NCBI GenBank assembly: GCA_030696345.1
Contig: JAUYSK010000018.1
Location: 81,992-145,991, forward strand
Direction: 5' to 3'
Length of the DNA stretch: 64,000 nt
DNA from: Azonexus sp.
GTDB lineage: Bacteria > Pseudomonadota > Gammaproteobacteria > Burkholderiales > Rhodocyclaceae
In this document: piece after piece, positions 25,090 through 35,411 of the stretch
Position numbering within the stretch: the first letter of the stretch is position 1
Layout: every line of letters starts with the position of its first letter
Position numbers and translations under genes: made by a program
Notes under the pieces: model-generated
Told to the model about the DNA's origin: nothing
Database searches by the model: none
The model's input: only the letters and a program-made list of their open reading frames with translations

Positions 25090-26280
25090 ATGGAATTACA
25101 GGGAAAGCGCATCGTTCTGGGCGTCACGGGAGGCATCGCTGCCTACAAGGCAGCCGAGCTGGTCCGTTTGTTGGGCAAGCAGGGGGCGGAAGTGCAGGTG
25201 GCAATGACCGAAGGGGCAACTCACTTCGTGACGACCACCACGTTTCAGGCGCTTTCCGGCAAGCCGGTTTTTACTGACCAGTGGGATGCGCGGATGCCGA
25301 ACGCCATGGCGCATATCGATCTCTCGCGCCAGGCCGATCTGATTCTGGTCGCGCCGGCCTCGGCAGATTTCATGGCTCGGATAGCCAATGGCTTGGCCGG
25401 CGACCTTCTGGCGACCATGGTACTGGCCCGCGAGTGTCCTTTGCTCGTCGCGCCGGCAATGAACCTCCAGATGTGGGAAAACCCGGCAACGCAGCGCAAC
25501 GTGACACAACTGTTGGCGGATGGCGTGCATCTGCTGGGCCCGGCCAGCGGGGAACAGGCCTGTGGCGAAGTTGGTGCCGGCCGCATGCTGGAGCCTGAAG
25601 AAATTCTCGAAGAAGTGCTCGCCTTCCTTTCGCCAAAATTGTTGGCTGGCAAATCCGTATTGATTACGGCAGGACCGACTTTCGAGGCTATCGACCCGGT
25701 ACGCGGCATTACCAATCTCTCGTCCGGTCGCATGGGCTATGCGGTGGCCCGCGCTGCCCGGCAGGCGGGGGCGAAGGTGACGCTGGTTTCAGGCCCGGTT
25801 GGTTTTTGCTCGCCACAGGGGGTCGACCGCATCAGTGTGCGGAGTGCGCTAGAAATGTATGCTGCCGTGATGGCGCGAGCCGCTGAGTCCGATATTTTTA
25901 TTGGTGTGGCGGCCGTGGCCGATTACCGGGTGGCCAATGCCGCCGAGCACAAACTCAAGAAGGATACGGGCGGCATTCCACCGATTGAGCTGGTCGAGAA
26001 CCCGGATATTCTGGCGGAAGTCGCAGCCCTGAAAGATGGCCCGTTCTGCGTTGGCTTCGCTGCCGAGAGTCGAAATCTGGAGGAGTATGCCCAGACCAAG
26101 CGCCGCAAGAAGAATATTCCGTTGATCGCCGGCAACCTGATTCAGGATGGTTTTGGCGGCGACGATAACCGACTGGTGCTGTTCGACGAGACAGGAAACT
26201 ACCCGCTGGCGCCCGCGTCAAAATCGGTGCTGGCTCGCCAGTTGATCGAACATATCGCAACTTTGACTGGGGAAAACTGA
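25090..26280 (+). CDS. coaBC: Bifunctional phosphopantothenoylcysteine decarboxylase / phosphopantothenate-cysteine ligase
   Basis: 396 residues from the ATG at 25090 ([20 protein letters not shown]). The N-terminal CoaC flavoprotein half has the flavin-binding [13 protein letters not shown], the [18 protein letters not shown] region, the [17 protein letters not shown] substrate motif, and the catalytic Cys in [13 protein letters not shown]. The C-terminal CoaB half has [19 protein letters not shown], the CTP-binding region and the [20 protein letters not shown] segment. It performs two steps from phosphopantothenate toward coenzyme A. Its stop overlaps the dut start by one base. Confidence 0.97.
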   Translation: MELQGKRIVLGVTGGIAAYKAAELVRLLGKQGAEVQVAMTEGATHFVTTTTFQALSGKPVFTDQWDARMPNAMAHIDLSRQADLILVAPASADFMARIANGLAGDLLATMVLARECPLLVAPAMNLQMWENPATQRNVTQLLADGVHLLGPASGEQACGEVGAGRMLEPEEILEEVLAFLSPKLLAGKSVLITAGPTFEAIDPVRGITNLSSGRMGYAVARAARQAGAKVTLVSGPVGFCSPQGVDRISVRSALEMYAAVMARAAESDIFIGVAAVADYRVANAAEHKLKKDTGGIPPIELVENPDILAEVAALKDGPFCVGFAAESRNLEEYAQTKRRKKNIPLIAGNLIQDGFGGDDNRLVLFDETGNYPLAPASKSVLARQLIEHIATLTGEN

Positions 26281-26729
26281 TGCATCGGATTGACGTCAAA
26301 ATTCTCGACAACCGCTTGCGCGACAGCCCGCCGCATTACGCAACGCCGGGTTCTGCCGGGCTGGATCTGCGGGCCTGTATTGAGGCACCACTGCACCTGG
26401 CGCCTGGGCAAACTACGCTGGTGCCGACCGGGATGGCAATTCATCTGGCTGATCCCGGGTTGGCTGCAATCATCCTGCCGCGCTCGGGGCTGGGCCACAA
26501 GCATGGAATCGTGCTCGGAAATCTGGTCGGGCTGATCGATTCGGATTACCAGGGGGAACTGATGGTGTCAGCCTGGAATCGTGGCCACGAGAGTTTTACG
26601 CTCAATCCGCTGGATCGGATCGCCCAGCTGGTCGTTGTACCGGTACTTCATGTCGGCTTCAATATCGTCGAAGAGTTTGATGCCAGCGCTCGCGGTGAAG
26701 GTGGTTTCGGGAGTACGGGAAAAAGCTGA
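26280..26729 (+). CDS. dut: dUTP diphosphatase
   Basis: 149 residues, trimeric dUTPase. The five family motifs are visible: [34 protein letters not shown] with the catalytic Asp, [11 protein letters not shown], and the C-terminal GEGGFGSTG that closes over the active site. It hydrolyses dUTP to dUMP, preventing uracil incorporation and feeding dTMP synthesis. The coaBC-dut pairing is common in proteobacteria. Confidence 0.98.
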   Translation: MHRIDVKILDNRLRDSPPHYATPGSAGLDLRACIEAPLHLAPGQTTLVPTGMAIHLADPGLAAIILPRSGLGHKHGIVLGNLVGLIDSDYQGELMVSAWNRGHESFTLNPLDRIAQLVVVPVLHVGFNIVEEFDASARGEGGFGSTGKS

Positions 26730-26742
26730 TAGGTCCAGGCGA

Positions 26743-27969
26743 TCAGAACAGTTCGATATCGCCATTACTCTTGCTTGATGGACTGTTTGAGGCGTTTGTT
26801 GTCCGGATGGCATCCTGCTTTTGATGTGAGTTGACCAGCAGTTCGACCAGATGCTTGCTACGCATGCGGACTCTCTGCAGGCTGTCAGCTTCCCCTTGGT
26901 CGTTATGCAGGTTCAGGAAGGCGTGCATGTATTCACCGACATGCGTTGTCCGCTGACTGATCCGGGTAATCATTTGCGTCACGATATCCTCAAATTGCAT
27001 GGCCATGACGCCTTCCTGGGTCAGGTTATGCATTTGTTCCGTAACTGCCGTGATATGGGTTGAGTGCTCTCGGGCTTTTTCGGTGAGTTCCAGCAACTCG
27101 GCGCCCAGTTCGTGGAGGGTTGCCTGTGATTTTTCGGCAATGCTCATGTCGATACTGGTCGCATCGGCAACCCGTACGCCAACTTCCTGCAGTGAATTCA
27201 GGATGTCGCCGAGTGCTTTGCGAATATCGGTATTGAACTCGCCAGTCCGTGCGGCCAGCTTGCGGACTTCGTCTGCAACCACGGCAAATCCACGCCCCGC
27301 CTCGCCGGCACGGGCTGCCTCAATGGCGGCGTTGAGGGCGAGCAGGTCCGTCTGTTTGGTGATGCCGGCGACATCATTCAGTGTCGTGGTAATGCGGCCA
27401 ACCTGATCCTGCATCTGGGAAAAACTATGGGCAACCCCGTGGCTGGTGGCCTGCAACTGCCCCATCTTGCTGACGAATTCACTGATCAGACGATTGGTTT
27501 CGTCGAAAAAGCGTTGTAGTCCGGCTTGTTCCTCGCGCTGGTTATTGTCGGAACCAGTCATCGCGAGCATTTCATCAATCAGGGAGCGCAAGATCTGCCG
27601 TTGGTCGGAGGATTGCGACTCCAGTCCGGTCAGGCTGCCGCTCAGCTTGCTGACCGAGGCGCGGATGATCTCCTGGGCTTCCTGCATTTCCCGTTCGAGC
27701 AGGTTGAATTGCAGGCCGGCGTGCTCCATGGCTTCGCTCGACAGGACGTTGTACTCCGACATCACCGTATTCATCTCGCCGATGTAGGCACGATTTTTAT
27801 CTACCCAGCGCTTTCGGGCTCCGTGCGAGAAAAATATCGCGCTTGCCAGAAGGACTGAAATGATCAGGAAAAGATGTGCCGAGACGGGGCCAGCCGTCAT
27901 GGACCAGATCCATAGTCCGAGGCAGGCAGCCGCAGCCAACCAGATCAGCAAGTCATCAATTCTCTTCAT
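26743..27969 (-). CDS. Methyl-accepting chemotaxis-like protein with short N-terminus
   Basis: 408 residues. Two adjacent transmembrane helices at the N-terminus ([18 protein letters not shown] and [15 protein letters not shown]) leave almost no periplasmic loop, so it cannot sense a classical periplasmic ligand. The signalling hairpin is typical ([20 protein letters not shown], then [18 protein letters not shown]). The C-terminal part ([19 protein letters not shown]) is an MCP-like extension seen in cytoplasmic-facing or energy-sensing members. It is convergent with dut, with about 13 bp between stops. Confidence 0.88.
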   Translation of the reverse strand: MKRIDDLLIWLAAAACLGLWIWSMTAGPVSAHLFLIISVLLASAIFFSHGARKRWVDKNRAYIGEMNTVMSEYNVLSSEAMEHAGLQFNLLEREMQEAQEIIRASVSKLSGSLTGLESQSSDQRQILRSLIDEMLAMTGSDNNQREEQAGLQRFFDETNRLISEFVSKMGQLQATSHGVAHSFSQMQDQVGRITTTLNDVAGITKQTDLLALNAAIEAARAGEAGRGFAVVADEVRKLAARTGEFNTDIRKALGDILNSLQEVGVRVADATSIDMSIAEKSQATLHELGAELLELTEKAREHSTHITAVTEQMHNLTQEGVMAMQFEDIVTQMITRISQRTTHVGEYMHAFLNLHNDQGEADSLQRVRMRSKHLVELLVNSHQKQDAIRTTNASNSPSSKSNGDIELF

Positions 27970-28065
27970 ACATCAATTCCATGAACAGTTTAGCCGCCTA
28001 TTGTACGACCGGGCACGCCCGGTCGGTGCATGAATATGACGAAAGGAGTATGGGGTGTTCCTGGG

Positions 28066-29439
28066 TTACCCCATGGCCTTGAGGTGCTGGATGATCTCGC
28101 CAGCCATCGGTTGCGCATCGCCATAAAGCATCCGGCAGTTGTCAGTGTAGAACAGGGCATTTTCAACCCCGGAATAACCCGTGCCCTTGCCTCGCTTGAT
28201 CACGATCACGTTCTGCGCCATATCTGCATTCAGAATCGGCATGCCGTAGATCGGGCTCGCCTTGTCGGTGCGGGCACTCGGATTCACCACATCATTCGCC
28301 CCGATGATCAACGCCACATCCGCCTGACCGAACTCGCCGTTGATTTCTTCCAGATCGAAGATCTTGTCGTAAGGCACACCGGCTTCGGCCAGCAGCACAT
28401 TCATGTGCCCCGGCATCCGCCCTGCCACCGGGTGAATGGCGAACTTCACCTCGACCCCGGCTTCTTCGAGAATCGAAGTCATCTCCCAGACCTTGTGCTG
28501 GGCATGCGCCACCGCCATGCCGTAACCCGGCACGATGATGACCTTGCTGGCGTAACGCATCATCGCTGCCGCATCGAGGGCGCTGAGTTCCTTCATCGTC
28601 CCTTCGATCGCCTCGCCCGGGCCGCTGGCCACCATCGGGGTGAAAAGAATGTTGGAGATCGGGCGATTCATCGCCTTGGCCATCAACTGGGTGAGCAAGG
28701 TGCCGGCCGCACCGACCACGATACCGGCAATGATCAGCGCCGGATTACCCAGTACATAACCTTCGAAGCCCACGGCCAGGCCGGTAAACGCATTGAACAG
28801 CGAAATCACCACCGGCATGTCGGCCCCGCCGATCGGCAGGGTGACGATGATGCCGAGCAGCAGGGAGACGGCGAAGAAGGCAAGGATCAGTTCAGGTTTG
28901 GCTGGTGCCATAAAGACCATCGCCCCGCCAAGGCCGATGGCGACCAGCGCGAGGATCACATTGACTGCATTCTGCGCCGGCAGACGATGGGCTTTTTTCA
29001 GCACGCCCTGCAATTTCGCCCAAGCGACGCAGGAACCGGTGAAGGAGACCGCACCGATCAGTGCACCGACCATGGCGAGTATCGTCGTGGCGAGACTGAG
29101 GGCATCGCCCTTGGCGAACTCGATGGCGGCAATGCCTGCTGCCGCACCGCCGCCCATGCCGTTATAGATGGCAACCATCTGCGGCATGTCGGTCATCTTG
29201 ACCTTCTTGCCGGAGATCCAGGCGGCCGAGCCGCCCAGCGCGAGGGCCAGGGCTATCAAGGCGATGTTCTGCAAGCCGGGAATGAGGAAAGTGCCGGCAA
29301 TCGCGAGCAGCATGCCGTAACCGGCAATGACGATGCCTTTTCGTGCACTGGCTGGGGAACTCATGCCTTTCAGGCCGAAGATGAACAATGCGGCACCGAG
29401 GAACCAGGCGCCTTGAACGTAGAGGGGGAGCGACATCAT
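28066..29439 (-). CDS. pntB: NAD(P) transhydrogenase subunit beta
   Basis: 457 residues. The N-terminal half has eight to nine transmembrane helices of domain II. The C-terminal domain III binds NADP(H): IVPGYGMAVAHAQHKVWEM, HPVAGRMPGHMNVLLAEAGV, VALIIGANDVVNPSAR and VIVIKRGKGTGYSGVEN. With PntAA/PntAB it forms the proton-translocating transhydrogenase that makes NADPH from NADH using the proton gradient. It overlaps pntAB by 4 bp. Confidence 0.97.
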   Translation of the reverse strand: MMSLPLYVQGAWFLGAALFIFGLKGMSSPASARKGIVIAGYGMLLAIAGTFLIPGLQNIALIALALALGGSAAWISGKKVKMTDMPQMVAIYNGMGGGAAAGIAAIEFAKGDALSLATTILAMVGALIGAVSFTGSCVAWAKLQGVLKKAHRLPAQNAVNVILALVAIGLGGAMVFMAPAKPELILAFFAVSLLLGIIVTLPIGGADMPVVISLFNAFTGLAVGFEGYVLGNPALIIAGIVVGAAGTLLTQLMAKAMNRPISNILFTPMVASGPGEAIEGTMKELSALDAAAMMRYASKVIIVPGYGMAVAHAQHKVWEMTSILEEAGVEVKFAIHPVAGRMPGHMNVLLAEAGVPYDKIFDLEEINGEFGQADVALIIGANDVVNPSARTDKASPIYGMPILNADMAQNVIVIKRGKGTGYSGVENALFYTDNCRMLYGDAQPMAGEIIQHLKAMG

Positions 29440-29720
29440 GCGTCCTCCTTCTTCTTGAACATGGCCAGCATGCGTTCAGTCACCACGTAACCACCGGCAG
29501 CATTGGCGGCGCCGAGGGCGACGGCAAAGAAGCCGATGACTTGCTGGATTACCGTATCGGCAGAGCCGAGCATGATCATGGCACCGACCACGACGACTCC
29601 GTGGATGAAGTTGGAGCCGGACATCAGTGGTGTATGCAGGATGACCGGTACCTTGGCGATGATCTCGTAGCCGGTGAAGGCGGCGAGCATGAAGATGTAG
29701 AGGGCGAGTAGTCCGTCCAT
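29436..29720 (-). CDS. pntAB: NAD(P) transhydrogenase subunit alpha part 2
   Basis: 94 residues from the ATG at 29720 (MDGLLALYIFMLAAFTGYEI). It has three to four transmembrane helices (HTPLMSGSNFIHGVVVVGAM, VIGFFAVALGAANAAGGYVV) and a basic end (MLAMFKKKEDA). It is the membrane-domain piece that is fused to PntAA in E. coli but separate in many bacteria. A longer in-frame start at 29783 lacks similarity. A 148-bp gap separates it from pntAA, unusual for these normally tight genes. Confidence 0.95.
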   Translation of the reverse strand: MDGLLALYIFMLAAFTGYEIIAKVPVILHTPLMSGSNFIHGVVVVGAMIMLGSADTVIQQVIGFFAVALGAANAAGGYVVTERMLAMFKKKEDA

Positions 29721-29868
29721 TACGCTGCCCTCCCGAGCAGTAAGCAGGGGCCCCGATCGGCGTTGCCGAGCGGGGATGCGCACGACCGCGAGTGGGGGGC
29801 AGCCGCATGGGGCGGTGAGCCGATAGCGATGCAGGTAGAAGAATTCATGATGTTCAATGTGGCGATGT

Positions 29869-30996
29869 TCATGCGGCCTCCATCACTTGTTTGACCACGC
29901 TGTGGGCGGTGAGGCCATCCTTGCAGAGCAACGTGCCGGCAACGACTTCGTCGCTCCAGTCAAAAACCAGTTCGCCGTCCTTGATCCACGGTGAGAGGAA
30001 GTTGTAGAGATTCTTGGCATAGAGCTCGGAAGCGTGGGTCGGCATGCGGGAGGGAAGGTTCAATGGGCCGTGGATATTCACGTCATTGGCGATGACGTGT
30101 TCGCCCGGCTGGGTCAGGGCGCAATTGCCACCGGATTCGGCGGCCATGTCGACGATGATGGCGCCGTATTTCATGCGTTTTATCATGTCGACCGTGATTA
30201 TCACCGGCGCTTTCTTGCCGGGAATGGCGGCGGTGGTGATCACCACATCGGCAAGGGCGACGGCCTTGGTCAGTTTCTCGGCTTGCATCGCCTTCTCTTC
30301 GGCGGTGAGTTCGCGCGCGTAACCACCTACGCCATCGGCACTGACGCCGGTGTCGACGAACTTGGCGCCAAGGGATTCGATTTGTTCGCGAGAAGCGGCA
30401 CGGACGTCGTAGGCTTCGACCATGGCGCCGAGGCGCTTGCAGGTGGCGATGGCTTGCAGGCCGGCGACACCGGCGCCGATCACCAGCACACGGGCCGGGC
30501 GGATTGTGCCAGCGGCGGTGGTGAGCATCGGGAAGAACTTGGTGCAGCGGGCGGCGGCGATCAGACCGCACTGGTAGCCGCCGCAGGAGCCCTGGCTGGA
30601 TAATGCATCCATGCTTTGGGCGCGGGAGATGCGGGGCAGCAGTTCGAGGGCGAAGGCGGTGATCTTGCGGGCGTTCAGCGCAGCGAGTCTCGCTTTGTCT
30701 TCGAAGGGTTTCAGCAAACCAATGAGGACAGCGCCTTCGGGCATCGCGGCGATTTCTGCGGCGCTAGGCGGGGCAACTCGGAGAATCAGGCCGGCGGTGC
30801 CGTAGGCTTCTGTGATGCCATTGACCATGGTGACTTCGGGGTAGACCGAGTCGAGCAGGTGGCTTTCAATGCCGGCGCTCTGCTCCATGCGGAGCGTGGC
30901 GCCGAGGGCGGCAAACTTCTTGGCAGTCTCTGGAACGAGTGCGACACGGCTTTCGCCAAGTCCACGTTCCCGAACGACCGCGATACTTAACGGCAT
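29869..30996 (-). CDS. pntAA: NAD(P) transhydrogenase subunit alpha part 1
   Basis: 375 residues, the NAD(H)-binding domain I, related to alanine dehydrogenase. Visible motifs are RERGLGESRVALVPETAKK, SMDALSSQGSCGGYQ, the Rossmann fold VLVIGAGVAGLQAIATCKRL followed by AMVEAYDVRAASREQ, and ADVVITTAAIPGKKAPVIIT. It is the first gene of the pnt operon, with GGAG upstream of its ATG. aceK precedes it on the same strand, with 66 bp containing a dyad between them. Confidence 0.97.
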   Translation of the reverse strand: MPLSIAVVRERGLGESRVALVPETAKKFAALGATLRMEQSAGIESHLLDSVYPEVTMVNGITEAYGTAGLILRVAPPSAAEIAAMPEGAVLIGLLKPFEDKARLAALNARKITAFALELLPRISRAQSMDALSSQGSCGGYQCGLIAAARCTKFFPMLTTAAGTIRPARVLVIGAGVAGLQAIATCKRLGAMVEAYDVRAASREQIESLGAKFVDTGVSADGVGGYARELTAEEKAMQAEKLTKAVALADVVITTAAIPGKKAPVIITVDMIKRMKYGAIIVDMAAESGGNCALTQPGEHVIANDVNIHGPLNLPSRMPTHASELYAKNLYNFLSPWIKDGELVFDWSDEVVAGTLLCKDGLTAHSVVKQVMEAA

Positions 30997-31017
30997 GCTG
31001 TTACTCCAAATTACAGG

Positions 31018-31037
31018 GTCCAGATTCTAGTCTGGAC
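31018..31037. promoter_or_regulatory. Dyad in the aceK-pntAA spacer
   Basis: GTCCAGA / TCTGGAC separated by 6 bases, about 21 bp upstream of the pntAA start. There is no T-run, so an operator or leader structure fits better than a terminator. Confidence 0.3.
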
Positions 31038-31062
31038 TCTTAGTGTTTTCTAATATTCGTGC

Positions 31063-32835
31063 TCAGCCTACATCCGGCTGGATACTACAGAAACGCAGTT
31101 CAACCGGATAAGGGAAGAAGTCCTCAACGTGGCCGTCACGAATTTTCTGCTGCGCGTCCTGCCAGAATTTGGCTGATAGCAGATCGGCGTGATGCTTGTG
31201 AAAAACCTTGCGCAAGGTCGGCGAGGCGAGCAGGAAGGTGCTGAATTCCTCAGGGAAAACATCATTCCTGGCCACTGGATACCAGACATCACCCGACATC
31301 TCGGTTTCAAAATCCGGTGCCGGCGGGATTTTACGGAAGTTGCAGTCGGTCATGTATTCAATTTCGTCATAGTCGTAGAAAACGACGCGTCCGAAACGGG
31401 TAACGCCGAAGTTTTTCCACAGCATGTCTCCCGGGAAAATGTTGGCCTGAGCCAGTTCGCGGATGGCGCTGCCGTATTCCTTGATGGCGTGTTCCAGACC
31501 TTCGGTATTGTTGGTTCGCTCCATGCGTTCAAGATGGATGTTGAGCGGTTCCATGCGGCGCTCGATATACAGGTGCTTGATGATCAGCTGGTTGCCATCA
31601 ATTTCGTAGCAATTCGGGGCGAGCTTCTCCAGTTCTTCCAGGACTTCGTCGTCGAAACGGTTCAAGGGGAACAACACATTGGAGAACTCCAGCGTATCTG
31701 CCATCCGGCCGACGCGGTCGACCTGCTTGACCATCATGAATTTCTTCTTGACCGTAGCCCTGTCCATATTCTTGGATGCGCCGAAAACATCCTTGATCAG
31801 CTTGAAAACGTAGGGGTAGGACGGCAGGGTAAAGACCAGCATGACCAGACCACGGATGCCGGGCGCCATGATGAATTTGTCTTCGGAATGGTGAAGGTGG
31901 TAGATGAAGTCGCGGAAAAACATGGTTTTCCCCTGCTTGCCAAGGCCCAGCATGATGTACAGCTCTGAACGCGGCTTGTTGGGCAGTACGGCGCGCAGGA
32001 ACTGGACGTAGCCGGAAGGCACTTCCATATCGACCATGAAGTAAGCGCGCGACAGCGAAAAAAGCAGGCCGATTCGCCAGGCGTCGAGCAGGATGGTGTC
32101 GAGGAAGAGTTTGCCGTTTTCGTCATGCAGGACCGGGATGGCAAAGGGGTATTCGACTGAACCGTTAATCGCCTTGCCGATGATGTAGGCGGCCTTGTTG
32201 CGGTAAAAGGCGGACGCCAGTACCTGAATCTGAAAGTTCACTTCGCGTTGCGGCATTTCCTTCATGAAGCGCCGAATGGCGTGATAAACATGATCGACGT
32301 CACGGGCCAGGTCAGCGAACGGGCGGTGCCATTCAAAGTCCTTGATGATGCTCCGGATGGCGCCCCGCAATCCGTCTTCCTTGGCGTAGTAGCTCCGATA
32401 GGTGGCGTCGATGTCGGCCTCGATGTTCTCGGTCGACACGGTGGGGCGAACAAAAATGAAGTCGTTGTGAAAATAATTGCGGTGAAGAATCTTGGTGGTC
32501 ACCGAATTGAAGAAGGTTTCAGCCAGTTCCGGCTGCTTGTGGTTGAGCAGCAGGCCGATGTAAAGCAGCTTGATTTGCTGCCAGGTCGGCTGTTCGATCG
32601 TGCCGGCGTCAAAATCGTTGCGCAGGCGCTCGACGCATTCATCGACGCGGTCGTCGTAAAAACGGATGCGCTCCTTGACCGCCTTGTGTACACCCAGCCA
32701 GTCAGCTTGTTCAAAGCGGGTCTTGGCTTCCTTGCTGGTTTCGCGAAACAGCATGTAGTGCTTGTTGAAGCCCTGAATCAAGGCCAGTGCAATCTGATGA
32801 GCATTCGTGCCGTAAAGGCCGACGGATATTTTCAT
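31063..32835 (-). CDS. aceK: Isocitrate dehydrogenase kinase/phosphatase
   Basis: 590 residues from the ATG at 32835 (MKISVGLYGTNAHQIALALI), with AGGA about 9 bases upstream; an in-frame ATG at 32877 adds 14 residues. AceK phosphorylates and inactivates, or dephosphorylates, dimeric isocitrate dehydrogenase to divert isocitrate into the glyoxylate shunt. Recognised blocks include YMLFRETSKEAKTRFEQADW, the nucleotide-binding MLGLGKQGKTMFFRDFIYHL, VKKKFMMVKQVDRVGRMADT and NIFPGDMLWKNFGVTRFGRV with YDYDEIEYMTDCNFRKIP. Its expected target, a dimeric Icd with the Ser site, is at 36619. Full length and apparently intact. Confidence 0.96.
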   Translation of the reverse strand: MKISVGLYGTNAHQIALALIQGFNKHYMLFRETSKEAKTRFEQADWLGVHKAVKERIRFYDDRVDECVERLRNDFDAGTIEQPTWQQIKLLYIGLLLNHKQPELAETFFNSVTTKILHRNYFHNDFIFVRPTVSTENIEADIDATYRSYYAKEDGLRGAIRSIIKDFEWHRPFADLARDVDHVYHAIRRFMKEMPQREVNFQIQVLASAFYRNKAAYIIGKAINGSVEYPFAIPVLHDENGKLFLDTILLDAWRIGLLFSLSRAYFMVDMEVPSGYVQFLRAVLPNKPRSELYIMLGLGKQGKTMFFRDFIYHLHHSEDKFIMAPGIRGLVMLVFTLPSYPYVFKLIKDVFGASKNMDRATVKKKFMMVKQVDRVGRMADTLEFSNVLFPLNRFDDEVLEELEKLAPNCYEIDGNQLIIKHLYIERRMEPLNIHLERMERTNNTEGLEHAIKEYGSAIRELAQANIFPGDMLWKNFGVTRFGRVVFYDYDEIEYMTDCNFRKIPPAPDFETEMSGDVWYPVARNDVFPEEFSTFLLASPTLRKVFHKHHADLLSAKFWQDAQQKIRDGHVEDFFPYPVELRFCSIQPDVG

Positions 32836-32930
32836 TTTGATTGATCCTGAGTGAAGGGCAAATTTTACACCGGACATGCCTGATAACTTCCTCGGAAGCG
32901 GCGTAAAGCGGCCTTCTCCGACAACTGCCG

Positions 32931-32959
32931 TTGACTAGGGCGGCGCGGAAAACGATACT
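32931..32959 (+). promoter_or_regulatory. Sigma70-like promoter of the monomeric isocitrate dehydrogenase gene
   Basis: TTGACT (32931-32936) and GATACT (32954-32959) are separated by exactly 17 bases, close to consensus. They lie about 85 bp upstream of the ATG at 33044, which is preceded by an AAGGGGG ribosome-binding site. Confidence 0.5.
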
Positions 32960-33043
32960 CGACAGGTTTATGCTTGTAAGCATCGCGAAAGGCGCCCGGC
33001 GTAGATTCGCCCAGCGTAATTTAATCCTATTCAAGGGGGTAGC

Positions 33044-35281
33044 ATGGCTGCAGGAAAGTCAAAGATCATTTACACGCTAACTGACGAGGCGCCATTGTTG
33101 GCGACTTGTGCCTTTTTGCCTATCGTTCGCACGTTTACCGCACCGGCGGGTATTGAGATTGAAAAGGCAGACATTTCCGTCTCTGCCCGCATGCTTTCCG
33201 AGTTCTCTGAATTCCTTCAGGATGACCAGAAAGTCCCGAATACCCTTGGCGAGCTGGGCAAAAAGTGCCTGCTGCCGGAAACCAACATCATCAAGCTGCC
33301 GAACATCAGCGCCTCGGTTGCCCAGCTGAAAGCCTGTGTCAAGGAACTGCAGGAAAAGGGCTACGCCATCCCTGATTACCCGGAAACAGCCAATACCGAC
33401 GAAGAGAAGGCGCTCAAGGCCCGCTTCGGCAAGTGTCTCGGTTCCGCCGTCAACCCGGTGCTGCGCGAAGGTAACTCCGACCGCCGCGCGCCAGGTGCCG
33501 TCAAGAATTACGCCAAGAAGCGTCCTCACTCGATGGGCGAATGGAAGCAATGGTCGCAGACCCACGTCTCCCACATGGAACACGGTGACTTCTACCACGG
33601 CGAAAAATCGCTGACGCTCGACAAGCCGCGTGAAGTGCGCATGGAGCTGATCGCCAAGGGCGGCAAGACCACCGTGCTGAAGCCAAAGCTATCCCTGCTC
33701 GAAGGCGAGATCATTGACTCGATGTTCATGAGCAAGAAGGCACTGTGCGAATTCTATGAGCGTGAAATGGAAGACTGCCGCGAATCAGGCATCCTTTTCT
33801 CGCTGCACGTCAAGGCGACGATGATGAAGATCTCGCACCCGATTGTCTTCGGCCACTGCGTCAGGATTTTCTACAAGGAAGCCTTCGAGAAGCACGATGT
33901 GCTGTTTAAAGAACTCGGCATCAACGTCAACAATGGCATGGTCGACCTGCTTGACAAGATCAAGGTCCTGCCCGAGTCCAAGCGTGACGAAATCATCCGC
34001 GACCTGCATGCCTGCCGCGAGCATCGTCCGCGTCTGGCCATGGTCGATTCGGCCAAGGGCATCACCAACTTCCATTCGCCGAACGACATCATCGTCGACG
34101 CCTCGATGCCGGCCATGATCCGCGCAGGCGGCAAGATGTGGGGCGCTGACGGCAAGCAGTACGACAGCAAGTGCGTCATGCCGGAATCGACCTTTGCCCG
34201 CATCTACCAGGAGATGATCAACTTCGTCAAATGGCATGGCAACTTCGATCCAAAGACCATGGGCACCGTTCCGAACGTCGGCCTCATGGCCCAGCAGGCC
34301 GAAGAATACGGCTCGCATGACAAGACTTTCGAAGTCACTGAAGCCGGCATCGCCAACATCGTTGATAACGCTACCGGCGAGGTTCTGCTGACGCAAAACG
34401 TCGAAGTTGGCGACATCTGGCGCATGTGCCAGGTCAAGGATGCACCGATCCGTGACTGGGTCAAGCTGGCTGTTACCCGTGCCCGTCAGTCCGGCATGCC
34501 GGCGATTTTCTGGCTGGATGCTTATCGTCCGCACGAGAACGAACTGATCAAGAAGGTTCAGAAGTACCTCAAGGATCACGATACCAGTGGTCTCGAAATC
34601 CAGATCATGTCGCAGGTCCGTGCCATGCGCTTCACGCTCGAACGTGTCGCCCGCGGTCTGGATACGATTTCTGTGACCGGTAACATCCTGCGCGACTACC
34701 TGACCGACCTGTTCCCGATCATGGAACTGGGTACCTCGGCCAAGATGCTGTCCATCGTTCCGCTGATGAACGGCGGCGGCATGTACGAAACCGGTGCCGG
34801 TGGTTCGGCCCCGAAGCACGTGCAACAGCTGACCCAGGAAAACCACCTGCGCTGGGATTCGCTCGGCGAGTTCCTGGCTCTGGCCGTCTCCCTGGAAGAG
34901 CTGGGCATCAAGGAAGGCAACCAGCGCGCAGTGTTGCTGGCCAAGACACTCGATGCTGCAACCGGCAAACTGCTCGACAACAACAAGTCACCGTCGCCGA
35001 AAACCGGCGAGCTGGACAATCGTGGTTCGCAGTTCTACCTCGCCATGTACTGGGCGCAGGAACTGGCGGCGCAGAAGGATGATGCCGAGCTGGCGGGCCA
35101 TTTTTCCAAGCTGGCCAAGGCGCTGACTGACAACGAAGCCCAGATCGTTGCCGAAATGAAATCGGTGCAGGGCCGGCCGGTCGATATCGGTGGCTACTAC
35201 AAGGCCGATGCCGAGAAGTGCAAGGCGGTCATGCGTCCGAGCCCGACACTGAATGCCGCCATGAAGGCAGCGCGAGTCTGA
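33044..35281 (+). CDS. Monomeric NADP-dependent isocitrate dehydrogenase
   Basis: 745 residues, the normal size of the monomeric (IDH-II) class, unrelated in size to the dimeric enzyme. Hallmarks are [40 protein letters not shown] (substrate Ser/Arg), [40 protein letters not shown], and [20 protein letters not shown]. It oxidatively decarboxylates isocitrate to 2-oxoglutarate with NADP. Monomeric IDH lacks the phosphorylation-site context recognised by AceK, so it should escape that control. It diverges from aceK and ends in a strong terminator. Confidence 0.97.
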   Translation: MAAGKSKIIYTLTDEAPLLATCAFLPIVRTFTAPAGIEIEKADISVSARMLSEFSEFLQDDQKVPNTLGELGKKCLLPETNIIKLPNISASVAQLKACVKELQEKGYAIPDYPETANTDEEKALKARFGKCLGSAVNPVLREGNSDRRAPGAVKNYAKKRPHSMGEWKQWSQTHVSHMEHGDFYHGEKSLTLDKPREVRMELIAKGGKTTVLKPKLSLLEGEIIDSMFMSKKALCEFYEREMEDCRESGILFSLHVKATMMKISHPIVFGHCVRIFYKEAFEKHDVLFKELGINVNNGMVDLLDKIKVLPESKRDEIIRDLHACREHRPRLAMVDSAKGITNFHSPNDIIVDASMPAMIRAGGKMWGADGKQYDSKCVMPESTFARIYQEMINFVKWHGNFDPKTMGTVPNVGLMAQQAEEYGSHDKTFEVTEAGIANIVDNATGEVLLTQNVEVGDIWRMCQVKDAPIRDWVKLAVTRARQSGMPAIFWLDAYRPHENELIKKVQKYLKDHDTSGLEIQIMSQVRAMRFTLERVARGLDTISVTGNILRDYLTDLFPIMELGTSAKMLSIVPLMNGGGMYETGAGGSAPKHVQQLTQENHLRWDSLGEFLALAVSLEELGIKEGNQRAVLLAKTLDAATGKLLDNNKSPSPKTGELDNRGSQFYLAMYWAQELAAQKDDAELAGHFSKLAKALTDNEAQIVAEMKSVQGRPVDIGGYYKADAEKCKAVMRPSPTLNAAMKAARV

Positions 35282-35321
35282 TCCCGGTGGGTTGGGCCTG
35301 ACAGACGGTCAGGCCCTCAAT

Positions 35322-35354
35322 AAAATGCGAAGATCATACGATCTTCGCATTTTT
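35322..35354 (+). terminator. Rho-independent terminator after monomeric IDH
   Basis: A perfect 14-bp stem (AAAATGCGAAGATC and its complement) with an ATAC loop runs into a T-run. A second hairpin, GGGCCTGAC / GTCAGGCCC, sits just before it at 35294-35316. Confidence 0.92.
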
Positions 35355-35411
35355 GTTTGGTGGGTACGGTTTGCTTTGTGTTATATTGTTGATTTTAAAT
35401 AGATTGTTCTA

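Noticed and set aside
28007..28024. GACCGGGC/GCCCGGTC hairpin after pntB as a terminator
   Set aside because: No T-run follows on either strand and the loop is only two bases, so it is not a convincing terminator.
28030..29490. 486-codon plus-strand ORF opposite pntB
   Set aside because: His/Asp/Gly-rich nonsense composition, no start signal, and pntB on the other strand matches its family throughout.
29721..29868. 148-bp gap between pntAB and pntAA as a lost gene or promoter
   Set aside because: No conserved frame, ribosome-binding site or promoter pattern could be read; nothing specific to annotate.
33785..34846. Minus-strand ORF opposite the monomeric isocitrate dehydrogenase
   Set aside because: No recognisable motif; the sense strand is an intact, well conserved enzyme.
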